Position numbers and translations under genes: made by a program. The notes under the pieces are model-generated. The model was not told the DNA's origin and ran no database searches. It saw only the letters and a list, made by a program, of their open reading frames with translations. This document shows, piece by piece, positions 9,525-19,363 of a DNA stretch of 64,000 bases. Every line of letters starts with the position of its first letter. Position 1 is the stretch's first letter. Origin of the DNA: Mycosphaerelloides madeirae (lineage: Eukaryota; Ascomycota; Dothideomycetes; Mycosphaerellales; Mycosphaerellaceae); assembly GCA_002785995.1 (NCBI GenBank), contig NHNV01000054.1, forward strand, positions 1 to 64,000. The letters are read 5' to 3'.

Positions 9525-12033
9525 TCAAAGCTCCTCCTCCTTCGTCTGGTGGTTCTGTACACTGACGAGACTCATGACCGACCAATCCTGCCCAACGCAC
9601 ATTGCCGCATCGTGCGCCTCCCATATTAGCGCATGTCTCAAATCTCTCTCGTTCCACTGCTTGGTCTCCTCTGGCTCTGAGCCGGAAGTGATCGAGGCAG
9701 GCGGAGGAGACAGACGTCCGTAAGCGAGTGACTCTCGACCGCAACTTGGCTCTCTGCTCCCACTTCGTCGAGCCTGCGATCTGTGCTCGGACTCTTCAAG
9801 CTCCGGCACAGGAAGCGGAGAAAGTTGACCATGGTCGTGCGACTGCCGTCGTTGAGTTGAGTTAGGGTTGGGCCAGCTTTGTTCGGTCTGCTGCCCTGAC
9901 TGTGCGATGCATATTTGCCATCGATTGATCTGCCAACAAGGCGAGGAGGGTCGGTCCTCCACGATGGATGACTGGCTCCATGACGTCGCTGCCAAGCTTG
10001 ATTCGTCGACTGGCTCGGCCTTGAGCGGGATTGTAGGAGGCTGCTTTGAAAGGGTTTCTGCGGGTGGCTGGCTTTGGCTAGGCGGTCGGCTGTCACGGCT
10101 GCCGCGGCGAGGAGGCGAATAGTGATCCGTCCGGGGATTGCGAGTGGACTTCGTGGGTGGTGAGTAATGACCCACAATTGCGGATGGACGATCTCGTGAC
10201 ATTCGCCGTCTCTTTGATGATGTCTCTCGAGGTTCATTGCCGGGACTGTCCTGCGAAGGTCGCCGCCGATTGATCGGATCGACAGGGAACGAAAAGTCGA
10301 CTTTCAACTGCGATCGCTGTGTCTTTCGTTCAGGAACTTGGCTAAGCTGTTCATACTGCGTCTCCCTTGGCTCTTCTTCCTCTTCGTCTTCATCAGCGTT
10401 GAAGCGGGCGAGCATTGCTTGATCGTGAGTGAAGAGAACAGGCTCCCGGTATATGTGGCCGAACAGATGCTCCATAGACCGAGCGGCAGTCCAGTCCCGC
10501 TCGTTTACAGTGCATGGGGTGATGTCCCCGGGCTTGAAAGCCTCAATCACCATGCAGAGCTCTGTGTATGAGCTGTGTCTCGAGTAAGGGAATGTGATAT
10601 GTTTCGGTAGACCATTGTCGGCATGAGCAGCACTGGACGGCCCTTCAGGACCATGGACTTGCTTCAACCGTGCGACATGCTTCGCCAAAGCATGCACAGT
10701 TTGTACCAGAGGAAGTTCATTCAGTTCGTCTCCCTTGTTTGCGTTCGGTGCTGAGGCACCGAGATCCGTAAGCTCCAGGGCAATGGTCGGCGAAGGATGT
10801 TCCATTGCCGCCTTGAGAATCTCAAAGACCCCGTCGCGAAGCTGTATCTGATCTTTGAGTTCGGAGTAGCACAGCTGCATAAGCTGCGAGCAAGCAAACG
10901 GATCGCTCAGATCGAGTTCGTGCTGTTTGTTGAGATCGCCGTGTCCACCACCAGCGCCGAGTTCCCTCATGTCGACACCGTTGTGCCGGGAAATGATAGG
11001 CGTGAGACGAACAAATGCTGATCATTTGAGTAAATGAAGTTGACGCTTCAAATTTGCCAACTTACGCTTGTTCCATATCTCGCAGCCAGTTCCCTTCTCG
11101 CAGCTGTGTATACGAGCCTGCTCCGTCGTTAGGCAGCCGCCTTTTCGCTCGTCATGGCCAATGCGTGCGCCATTCAACTTGGTGGCATCGAACGATAGCG
11201 CCTCCTCACCTCGCAGAAGCGACTGGTACACCTTGAATCTGTAATTGTCGACATGGACCTTGGATCCGAGGAAAGTACTGAGGCTTTGCCAGACTTCCTC
11301 ATACCCGAACGTCCATGCATCGAAGTAGAACAGCGTATCGGAGGGATATTTTGCGACCTGTCTGAGCAGCTCTATGACGCCGCTTGCTTTGGGAGGGAAG
11401 ATCTGGTATGGGTCTTGTTTGCTTGCGAATGTCGTGTCGAGATATATGTTGTCAAGTCGCTTCAAAGGTGGCTGATCTATCGACGCGGCATAGGGCAGGA
11501 GAATGGGATTCCGGAGGAGCGAGTTGACCCACCACTTCCGTACGTGACCGAAGTCAGTACGAGTGTTTGAACAAGAGAAAGTCAGCACTTACAAGTTCTG
11601 ACCGGATGTCGCCGGTGTAGAGGATTGCTTTGCCATCGTCCTCAATCAGGAACATGACACTACCTGCGCAGTGGTTCGCATCGAAGAGTGTCACACGAAT
11701 GAAGCGGTTGTAGCCCAGCTGAATCTCAGTCGGCGTTTCCAATGGGATTGGGCGGAGGAGCTTGTCCAGTTTGATGAACGTCTTCTTACGGCTTCCTAGA
11801 ATGCCCTTGGCAAAGTTCATGCGGTGTGCGTATGTCTCGAGCTTCAGCAAAATCTATCTGGTGGCAGATGAGCAGTACACAAAGACGCTGCGATTGGCCT
11901 CCAGACCGACGGTATGGTCAGTGTGGACATGGCTGAGGAAGTAGGCGAGCGCGGGTCGTGCTCCCGGATCGTGTCTGAAGCCGTCAATCCGAATATCGGG
12001 GAACTCACGGATTTTTCCGTCGAAGGTCGACAT
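9525..12033 (-). pseudogene. Artemis-like (SNM1 family) DNA-repair nuclease with a nonsense codon
   Basis: Metallo-beta-lactamase/beta-CASP nuclease of the Artemis/SNM1 family, which processes DNA ends and crosslinks in the nucleus. Three exons: 12033-11593, 11534-11066 and 11017-9525, with introns of 58 and 48 nt in phase. The whole frame is 801 codons. Seen: FLSHVHTDHTVGL (HxHxDH, residues 32-44), FDANHCAGSVMFLIE, LYTGDIR, and a DRMBL region (FDATKLNGARIGHDERKGG). The C-terminal about 450 aa are low complexity, Ser/Arg/Pro-rich. Codon 60 is TAG (11856-11854) in the conserved stretch SSATR-x-ILLKLETY, where relatives have a sense residue. No GT-AG intron can remove it. Everything downstream is open, so the loss is very recent, or the base is an error, or it is read through. 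A short protein starting later would lack the HxHxDH motif. Confidence 0.8.
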
Positions 12034-13532
12034 GGCGGCGATTCATTGCTGGTGAGAGGAAAGGAGAGAAAGTGTAGTGGCGAAGTCGATGGACGCGGCT
12101 ACGCGAAATGCGGAGCAAGAGCGAACGCGACAGCCTATGCCCAGTCACGTGATTAATTTGGGACTGAACTTGCTGTCACTCGACTTCTTCCAACTATCTC
12201 TCCCATCAATCGTCAATACGTCGCCCGTACCACTGATATCGCTGCCAGATATCGAACACTGATCGTCCCCGCCAATGCACCTACCGTGACGTGTACGACA
12301 TCTCCACCCAACGATGGGCGAAATGCTAGTCTCCAAGGCGACTGGATGGAAGATAAGACACGACCACGGTACGCATCTCGCCGGGCGACAGTTTTGACAA
12401 GCAAGAGTGCGTCGGGGCCATGTTGAGATTCAGATAGCGGAGCATGAGTCGTACGAGACCCTTGGGATCGAAAGCCATTCACAACAGTGCGTATCGTCTC
12501 TAATCTCGATGCAAGACAGATTCGCTTAGAATCATCGACGAACGACGGGCATATATATTAGCTGTGCATGTGCGTCAAGATCCAGAAGTAGAGGACACTG
12601 AGACCACCGCATTTGTATGGGCACGTACCAATCGTCATTTGCCTGCCGAACTCCTGCAAGCGATCTTCAAGGTCCAACTCCCGGAAGCTGGCAAATGGAT
12701 TTACAACATCACTGAATTTGACAACATCCTCCGAGCCATGTTGGTCCAGAATCTCAGACTTTCCGCCAATGCCCGAGAAGTATGGCCCCATCAACAGCGC
12801 ATTGGAGTGACTATTTACAACATGGATTTCGGTCCTCTTGAGCGTACCCTGGTAGGCATCGGCGAGTAAAATGCCTCCACAATCCGGACCATCATGATCG
12901 AACTCAACGATATTCCATCGCTGTGTTCGATTTTGAGTGAAAGCTTGTGGTCACTCGTACTTCTGGTGTACAAACGTCCGAGTTTGGCCAGCCAAGTCCA
13001 CTTTTACTGCGACTCAGACAGTCACTGGATATTGCAGTCTCGGAGCACGATGGTAAAGGAGGCCTAGGCTGTCTCGAGTGCTTACAGCAGCTTTGTGGCG
13101 GTCTATATCGCGATAGACGTTCGACTCTGCATCGTTCGATCGGAGGAAATGTTCTTGCCGACGAAATAGAAATGTCCTCCAAGTTCTCATGATCTGTTCA
13201 CAACCGCTTGTTCTGCCGATTGATGACACTGCAGCGAGGACACTCAACATCCCCGGCGTGTACAGTCTTGTTCCAGAGTCGACTGGATGCAAATGTTTAT
13301 TGAAACACGAAGTGGCGTAGAAACAAAGCGCCATAAAAAACCGAGCTCACGTGTCAGAATCGATAGCGCATCCTTCGTCACAGGCAGCGACGCTGCGCCA
13401 CGCAACATCGTACATCCTCACCATCACCTCCTCTTCTACCATCACCACCCGTTCTCTTCTTCTCGGCTACATCCACCTCACACTTCCCTTTCATCTACAT
13501 TTTACCCCCAAAACTGAACAATTCGGACAATA
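12034..13532. other. intergenic 1.5 kb, no confident gene
   Basis: Contains promoters of the Artemis-like gene (-) and the membrane-protein gene (+). On the minus strand an open stretch from about 12920 to 12558 reads like protein (WNIVEFDHDG..., LLMGPYFSGIGGKS), but its upstream frame is closed by stops. It may be a relic; I cannot assign a family. The 5' leader of the next gene is pyrimidine-rich. Confidence 0.3.
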
Positions 13533-14842
13533 ATGTCCGTCCACGGTACCGTCTTGGGCCACCTCGTGCGCCGCGGAGTTGAGCACTTCACCGGCGCCCC
13601 CGACCCCTACGTGCAGCAACTGAAGAACGACGCCGAGCTGTATGAGAGCGCTGGTCCAGAGGGCGAGATTCACGACTATGAGATGCTGCCAGTCCTCATT
13701 ACCGGGCTGGTCACTCTCCTGGTTATCGCCTCCGTATGTGGCATCCATCAACGCGGACTTCGCGCAACAGCCTTACTAATGTCATACAGATTAAATACAC
13801 GGTCGGCGAAGTTATTGCCGCTCTCACGATGATCGAGTCTCCTACCACTACCGCCCTCGTCGAGGACAAGCCCCCTGCGTACACCGACGAGCCAGATGCG
13901 CCCCTCGAGAAAGATACGCTCATGCCAGCTGAGGCTGAGGCTGAGACAGACGTCGAGGTCACCCTGATTGCGAACAAGCCAGTCACGAGCAAAATCACCA
14001 CAAGCATGGCACAATTGAAGCGTGTTGGAGGTTTCCGCGCTAAGTGGAGAGGTCTGGGCATGAGCATCATCTACCATTTTCTGCACAGCGCTTCCACCAA
14101 CATCCTGGCTGGTTTCCTCGGATTTGGTCTGTTTGGCAAGTCTCTGGTCTACATCTTCACCTCCGTCGGACTGGCACGCGTCCACATGGCCTGGACACAC
14201 AGCATGATCTCTTACCCCGTCCAAGAGCGTCGCTTCTGGCGTACCATGGTCCCGCGCAAGCAAGCCAAGGCCGTCCTGCTTCCCGCTCTCGTCTTTGCGC
14301 TGGCGCAACAGGCAACTATGATTCTCCCAATGGCCGTTGCTTTTGCCGTCGGTATTCCCAACATCCGTCCTGAGCACGTCGTGAAGGCTGCGGAGAACCG
14401 AGACTGCCACATGCTGGGTGTCACTGCCCTGCGTTTCTTGGCCGTTCCACTCACCCTCGTCTTCGTTGCTTTCGCCGTTCTCCTCCCGGCGACCGTCACT
14501 CTTACCCGTGTTGAGGCTCTACTTCTCCCCGAGGACCGTGATACCATCGTTCCATTCGACCGCCAGGCCATCGTCGGCGACATTGATCTTACCGCCCGCG
14601 GCAGCTCGAGGGCCATCTTCGTTCACGCATGGAAATCGTTCGACCGTGCCTCGCGTTGGAGACTCATCAAGCTTTACGTCAAGATGGCTGCTCTGCAGTT
14701 CTCCGCTGCTTTCATCGGTCTTCACCTCATCGTCGCTGAGATGTACTTGATCGGTGGCGCGAGACTCGCTGTCTTCTTTAAGAGCGCCGCTGCTCAGATT
14801 AAGCTGGCGTCTTTGGCGGCTATCGAGAACCAGCAGAACTAA
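13533..14842 (+). CDS. conserved fungal multi-pass membrane protein
   Basis: Two exons: 13533-13733 and 13790-14842, joined in phase 0 over a 56-nt GTATGT...TACTAAT...CAG intron; product 417 aa. Hydrophobic segments occur at about residues 52-68 (MLPVLITGLVTLLVIAS), 155-185 (ILAGFLGFGLFGKSLVYIFTSVGLA), 225-250 (VLLPALVFALAQQATMILPMAVAFAV), 275-300 (FLAVPLTLVFVAFAVLLPA) and 365-390. It resembles ascomycete proteins often labelled 'ubiquitin carrier protein', a name with no visible basis because there is no UBC fold. The N-terminus includes an acidic Pro/Glu linker. Function unknown; likely in an internal membrane. Confidence 0.8.
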
Positions 14843-15323
14843 ATGTGATTGGCGATGAAGGAAAAGGATCACAGAACGATGTAGAAAGCGTCGGAAGCCA
14901 AGCTATTGGTGGAGTTCAATGGGTGAGTTGGACAGGGCGTAATTGGGTACGTGTATCAGTATGCATACCAAGAATGATACTCTCCTTGATCGAATTTGAC
15001 GGTGACAATTTCATCTGAGGTCTGTGTCTTTCAAACGTCTATCCCTCGTGGACGAGTCGATCTCTTTCGCTTTTGCCAAGCCCCTTTAACTTGACGTTGC
15101 GGATGCCATTTGATTCGAACGTTGGCCTTTCTTACATGGTCTTACTCGTTTGTTATGTTCTTGTCGTAGTCTTGTCGTCCGACCCATCTCTTCGGCCCCC
15201 AGATAGCCCGAGCCCGAGCTTATTGAGGCCCGCTTTCGGACCGAAGTGGTCTTCACCCCACTACAGCAATTTGGAATATTATAATTTATCTTGAACAAAT
15301 TGTTGTTATCCAATCAGCATCAT
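14843..15323. other. intergenic, upstream of the interrupted tRNA gene
   Basis: No supported coding sequence. An A/T-rich TATA-like stretch (TATTATAATTTAT, 15277-15289) and CCAAT (15311-15315) lie 9-47 bases upstream of the tRNA. Confidence 0.5.
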
Positions 15324-15340
15324 CCGATGTGGTCTAGTGG

Positions 15341-15395
15341 TACGAGGTGACTCCTCCTCACTGGCTCCTGATGTTTACTAATTGCTACGCTCAGG
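15341..15395 (+). other. spliceosomal-like intron in the tRNA-Glu D-loop
   Basis: 55 nt, donor GTACGA, branch-like TTTACTAATT near 15376-15385, acceptor CTCAG. Removing it gives TCTAGTG-GCTAGGAT, matching tRNA-Glu with one base difference from the common GTTAGGAT. The exact edge could shift by one base because G is present on both sides. Length and signals match protein-gene introns in this window. Confidence 0.75.
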
Positions 15396-15415
15396 CTAGG
15401 ATTTGTCGCTCTCAC

Positions 15416-15429
15416 TCAAACAGAGTACC
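15416..15429 (+). other. canonical tRNA intron at position 37/38
   Basis: 14 nt one base 3' of the anticodon. It contains GAG (15424-15426), complementary to the CUC anticodon, as expected for substrates of the tRNA splicing endonuclease. Confidence 0.75.
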
Positions 15430-15448
15430 CGACAAGGCCGGGGTTCGG

Positions 15449-15501
15449 TAAGATTGTCTATCCATCGTCGTACAATCATTCCGCTCCTAACGATTGATAG
15501 A
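15449..15501 (+). other. spliceosomal-like intron in the tRNA-Glu T-loop
   Basis: 53 nt, donor GTAAGA, branch CTCCTAACGA near 15485-15494, acceptor GATAG. Removing it restores the T-loop TTCGATT. While present it destroys the Pol III B box. No clear sequence similarity to the D-loop insert. Confidence 0.8.
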
Positions 15502-15517
15502 TTCCCCGCATCGGAAT

Positions 15518-16010
15518 TATTCCATTGTAGCGAAATGTCAAGTCAGTTCAATTCTGATATTGCGAACTCAACTTTTGGAGTTTTTTTTGGCCGGATTTTG
15601 GCTTGTGTGAGGGAAGTGGCGGGGTAAAGAACCATTTGTGCTGGCCTAAAGCGATTTTGATTGTGGCACAGCATACTCTCTGGAGATTCGGTGAATTTGA
15701 AGTTAGTTGTAACGTTGTGTGTTGAGGAAAGTTTCATTGAAGCCAGCCTGAAAAACATTCACTTTTGTTGGATCCGCTGAGTAAGCTAGCCTCTAGTGTC
15801 CTCCCACTTTGCACTCAAGACATACGCATGAACATCGATCATCTGTGGTCTCGAGGCGGTGTACTTTGATCCCTTCCCTCACCTGCTATCTCTAAGCTCT
15901 ACAAGCGTCCCAAGCTCCTGCGTGCTAAGCTTGCCGACAGCTTCCTCTTCGTTATCTCTCTTCGTTGGAACACCCATTCTCGTTCCTTTTTTTGTTTCAT
16001 CAACACAATA
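15518..16010. other. intergenic between tRNA-Glu and methyltransferase
   Basis: No supported gene. The first run of four T after the tRNA is near 15571 and a longer T8 run is near 15581-15588. The 3' part is the pyrimidine-rich leader of the methyltransferase gene. Confidence 0.5.
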
Positions 16011-17150
16011 ATGACTACAGCACATTCAAAGAGCGTCGCTTGGTACTCGCCTGGTCCTCCAAAGTTATCAACGAATGTCAAGGAACTCCTTTGCAATTGG
16101 AGCGAAATTGACCCAAGTGAGGTGGAGAATCACGTTGAGAGAATTGTATGTCGCTTCCATCCATGTGATGAGCTGGAGCTAATCATTCTAAAAAGCGTGA
16201 CCAAGCATGGGAAATCCATCAATATCCTTGCAGGTTTGGGAAGTCTTAGCGATTCAGACAAGGCAGCATGCTTACAGCTCCGCAGTTCGTTCCCGTGCAA
16301 GTTTTGAGACACGATCTCCACTGATCACATGTCTCATAGTCGGCGGGTACCGCTTCCTCGTTCTCGGACTGGGATTACATCCCTCGTTCGAGACCGTCGT
16401 TGAGTTCATGAAATCGACTGGAGACGGCCTGCTTGTGGACTTGGGCTGCTGCGTCGGGCAAGACCTTCGTTCTCTCGCACACGCTGGTGTTCCTGGTCGT
16501 CGCCTCGTAGGCGTGGATCTGGAGCCAGCTTTTGTCGACTTGGGTTACGGTCTTTTCAATGATAGACAGAAGCTTGGAGCTGAATTCGTTTTTGGTGATA
16601 TCATGGCTCTTGAAGGTAGGGAAGACAGAAAGCTCGTGACAGCTTGATGCTAAGTTGACCAACAGCTGGTGCTTCTCATCCATTGACTCCGTTCATCGGA
16701 AGGGTATCAATCCTGTGGACTTCAGCTTTTCTTCATCTCTGGAATCTCGAAGGACAAACGAAAGTCTGCAAGAAGATCCTCATGCTGTTGCAAGACAAGC
16801 CCGACGTCAGAGTCCTAGGTCGGCACATGGGTTGCAGGGTCACAGGAGAGAAGGTACATGTCACAAACAAGAGTGGTTTGATGTATCGACATAATCCGGA
16901 GACTTTCAAGAAGATGTGGGCGCAAGTCTTGAAAGGGCAATTTGGCGAGAATGGGGCGATAGAAAGTGCGAGTCTTGGAAGTTGGGTGGTGAAGTCTTGG
17001 TTTGAAGACGATGAGGCTCCGAAGACACAGGATAAGTCGGAGATTGAATGGTTGACCAAGGTTGCGAAAGAGAGCGCGGGTGCGAAGAGCTCGGCTGCGT
17101 TGGATGAGAAGGCTTCCTTTCTGATTTGGGAGCTTGAGCGAGTGCGATGA
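16011..17150 (+). CDS. SAM-dependent methyltransferase, fungal secondary-metabolite type
   Basis: Class I methyltransferase resembling those of meroterpenoid and polyketide clusters (AusD/Trt5-like). Exons 16011-16145, 16196-16233, 16278-16615 and 16666-17150 keep frame (331 aa). Seen: an N-terminal WYSP motif and an RDQAWEIHQYPC segment typical of the family; VDLGCCVGQDLRSLA, the SAM-binding glycine motif; VGVDLEPAFVDLGYGLF, the acidic loop; and a C-terminal cap with LGRHMGCRV. The third exon's first about 20 codons (SSAVRSRASFETRS...) do not fit the family, so an extra or differently bounded intron between 16234 and 16340 is likely. Exons 1 and 4 are firm. It lies 410 bp upstream of a cyclase-family gene on the same strand. 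Substrate unknown. Confidence 0.75.
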
Positions 17151-17560
17151 GACTCCTTTGCCAGCATGTAGACGGGCACTCGCAGACACTCCATTCGTAC
17201 CAGAGCAGAAGAGTACAATTGTTCAACAACAATCAGTTCCCAGCAAAGCGCTCCGCCGTTCGACCGCTGCGGGTCAATTTTCGTCCTCGTCCCGCCGGAA
17301 CGACTTGGAACCCCTCCCAGCTTCCCCACTATTGAGCGAGCAAACTTGAAAGCCATCCGATGGTCCTCAAGTAGATATTTGGTGAAACAATGTCGACAAT
17401 CTCGAAGCGATTCTTGCTGTGGGGCACACCGTCGATGGACCTCGGCCACCAAACTTGAAGTCACACTTCGACGTAGGAGGATTTCATCATCGACTCTCTT
17501 TTATTTTCTTCCCATCCACCACTGTCAATCCAGGGGAGTTAATTCGAGATAGTAAAGACC
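17151..17560. other. intergenic, promoter of the cyclase-family gene
   Basis: 410 bp without a supported gene; pyrimidine-rich toward the downstream start codon. Confidence 0.45.
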
Positions 17561-18674
17561 ATGGCAGAACCCAAAGATCGCACCTTGATAGAGAAAGCGA
17601 GAGAAAGATTATCCTTCGTCACAAGCACCATCACAGGCCAACCACAAATCACCTTCCCGGCATTTGACGACTTGCCCAAAGTTGAGGGCCAACCACAAGG
17701 ATGTCTCTGGGGATTCTTCGACAAGAATGGAGTGAAAGATGAAGTTGGAACTCTGAATCTGTTGACGCCGGAGTTGGTCCGGCAAGCAGCTCGCGAGATT
17801 CGCACTGGGGAGCACGTTCAACTGGATTGGTGCCTTTCGGATAATGTCGAGTTCCCTGGATTCGGAAGGAAGAAGTTCGAGCAGCGGGTGATTGATATGA
17901 AGGTCACGACCAAGGGAAGGGCCGCTGGCTTTGATGATGAAGTGACTATGAACACCCAGTCTGGCTCGCAGTGGGACAGCCTGAAGCAGTTGAGTAGAGT
18001 CGAAATAAGCCTCAAGGAGTGAGCTGACGGTATATAGCTTCGCATCTCAATCGACTCACATGTACTATAACGGCCTTTCCCATGAGGAGGCCACTCGGAC
18101 CCATACCAATGGATTGCATAACGTCTGCGAGCGTGGCGGCATAGTCGGGAGAGGAGTCCTGGTCGATTGGCTGAGCTGGTATGAGCGGAACCGTGGCGTA
18201 CCACCATGCGCTGTGACGAGGCATGAGATTCCTGTATCGGAGCTGGATGAATGTTTGAAGTGGCAAGGAACGACGGTCCGGCAGGGCGACATTCTGATCA
18301 TCCGGAGCGGGTATACGAAGTGGCACAATTCTGCCTCCATGGCAGAGCGCAAGAAGGGAACCCAGGAGAATGCGCTGGCAATCGGCTTGCAAAACAACGA
18401 GGCCACAGTGAGGTGGCTGTATGATCATCACTTCGCGGCTGTTGCGGGTGACACGATTGCTTTCGAAGCATGGCCGCCTCCACACGGGAAGGGTTGGGTG
18501 TTGCACGAGTGGCTACTCGCACAATGGGGAACTTCTATTGGAGAGCTTTGGAACTTGGAGGAACTGAGTCGGATTTGTCGGGAGGAGCAAAGGTGGACAT
18601 TCTTTCTGACAAGTGCGCCGCTGCATGTGAAGGGCGGTGTTGGCAGTCCACCAGGAGCCATTGCGATATTCTAG
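17561..18674 (+). CDS. cyclase / kynurenine-formamidase superfamily protein
   Basis: Metal-dependent hydrolase of the 'putative cyclase' family (PF04199), which includes kynurenine formamidases; many fungal members have no known substrate. Exons 17561-17988 and 18038-18674 join over a 49-nt intron (GTTGAG...CTGAC...TATAG), giving 354 aa. The join makes QWDSLKHFASQSTHMYYNG, the family's metal-site region. Further matches are GRGVLVDW (residues about 185-192), VRQGDILIIRSGYTKW, and AVAGDTIAFEAWPP with HEWLLAQWG. The C-terminus ...SPPGAIAIF followed by TAG is the usual family end, so TAG is a true stop in this organism. No signal peptide; probably cytosolic. Confidence 0.85.
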
Positions 18675-18785
18675 GATGGTTAGCATTTGGCATGCAGTTT
18701 ATTTGTGATTGTGAGACTCACCAAGTCCAGCACACCCAGTCGTGCCACCACGGGCCTGCCTTCCTCGTCCTGTCTTCCTTCTCGC

Positions 18786-19363
18786 TCATGCAACAACGCT
18801 ATCGCGCCGAGTCTCCACCTCGAAGGGCGAAGGCAGGCACACAAGCTCGTGCTGAGCGTCCTTCTGAGCGGTCTTCTGAACCACGTCATCGTAGTAACTC
18901 TTGAAGACGTGAGCCTGAAAAGAGGCCGGCGTCTCCTCCTTGGCTGCGAAGAGGAAGGTGAACTTCAGGAAGTCGACCAAGATTGAGATGTGCACGATAG
19001 GAAGACGCTTGCCGTCGACCCTCGCGATGAGCACACTGCCGGGGCGCGCGTCCCACAGGTGCGTAGTGTCCAGGTTCCCACTCATGAGGTACATGGCGAT
19101 TGTATCCGAATATATGACCCCTCCCGAGCGAAGCCATACTTGACACCTGATTTGATATGCTGGTGGGCCCGAGGGTGGTTCTCAAGCATCGACGAGCGCA
19201 GCTTCATGAGCAACAAAGGCACGCCGAGCAGAACCGAGACCTGGCTGAGCTCGCTGTGAGTGTAGATGTCGTGAGCTGGCAGGATGTTGTAGGTCTCGAA
19301 CTTCTTGGTGAACTTCTCGACTTCGCCATTGCAGCAGACGCGGACGGCGGTGGTGCGAGACAT
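18786..19363 (-). CDS. hypothetical protein, two exons
   Basis: Not recognised. Start ATG at 19363 (MSRTTAVRVCCNGEVEKFTKKFETYNILPAHD). Exon 1 runs to about 19134. A 59-nt GTATGG...GAG intron (about 19133-19075) then joins to GNLDTTHLWDARPGSVLIARVDGKRLPIVHISILVDFLKFTFLFAAKE, ending at 18786. Product about 170 aa. Its middle is moderately hydrophobic (VDFLKFTFLF) and may be a small metabolic or BTB-like domain, but no motif decides. The intron lacks a strong branch site, so the join is tentative. It converges on the cyclase gene. Confidence 0.45.

Larger units (their letters stand above)
15324..15517 (+). tRNA. tRNA-Glu(CUC) interrupted by three introns
   Basis: Exon pieces 15324-15340, 15396-15415, 15430-15448 and 15502-15517 join into exactly 72 nt, the standard eukaryotic tRNA-Glu length. 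The acceptor stem TCCGATG/CATCGGA is perfect over 7 bp, with discriminator A at 15517. The D arm reads GTCTAGTGGCTAGGAT. The anticodon arm is TGTCG-CTCTCAC-CGACA with anticodon CUC at 15412-15414. The T arm is CGGGG-TTCGATT-CCCCG. All bases outside the three inserts fit the family. Insert 2 is a normal tRNA intron position (37/38). Inserts 1 and 3 have GT...AG ends and branch-like motifs. The A box (TGGTCTAGTGG, 15331-15341) is intact using the first base of insert 1; the B box (GGTTCGATTCC) exists only after removal of insert 3. No T-run follows until about 15571. Confidence 0.85.

Noticed and set aside
13748..14410. 220-codon minus-strand frame opposite the membrane protein gene
   Set aside because: Shadow of the conserved plus-strand gene with clear splice sites and membrane helices.
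15341..15501. Inserts in the tRNA as random decay of a tRNA pseudogene
   Set aside because: The remaining 72 bases are a complete, fully paired tRNA-Glu, and both extra inserts have intron-like ends; random insertions would not give this. A silent gene is still possible.
18660..18674. Idea that UAG is reassigned to Gln in this organism
   Set aside because: The cyclase-family gene ends in TAG right after the usual family C-terminus, and Rmd5 does the same at 31817-31819, so TAG works as a stop.
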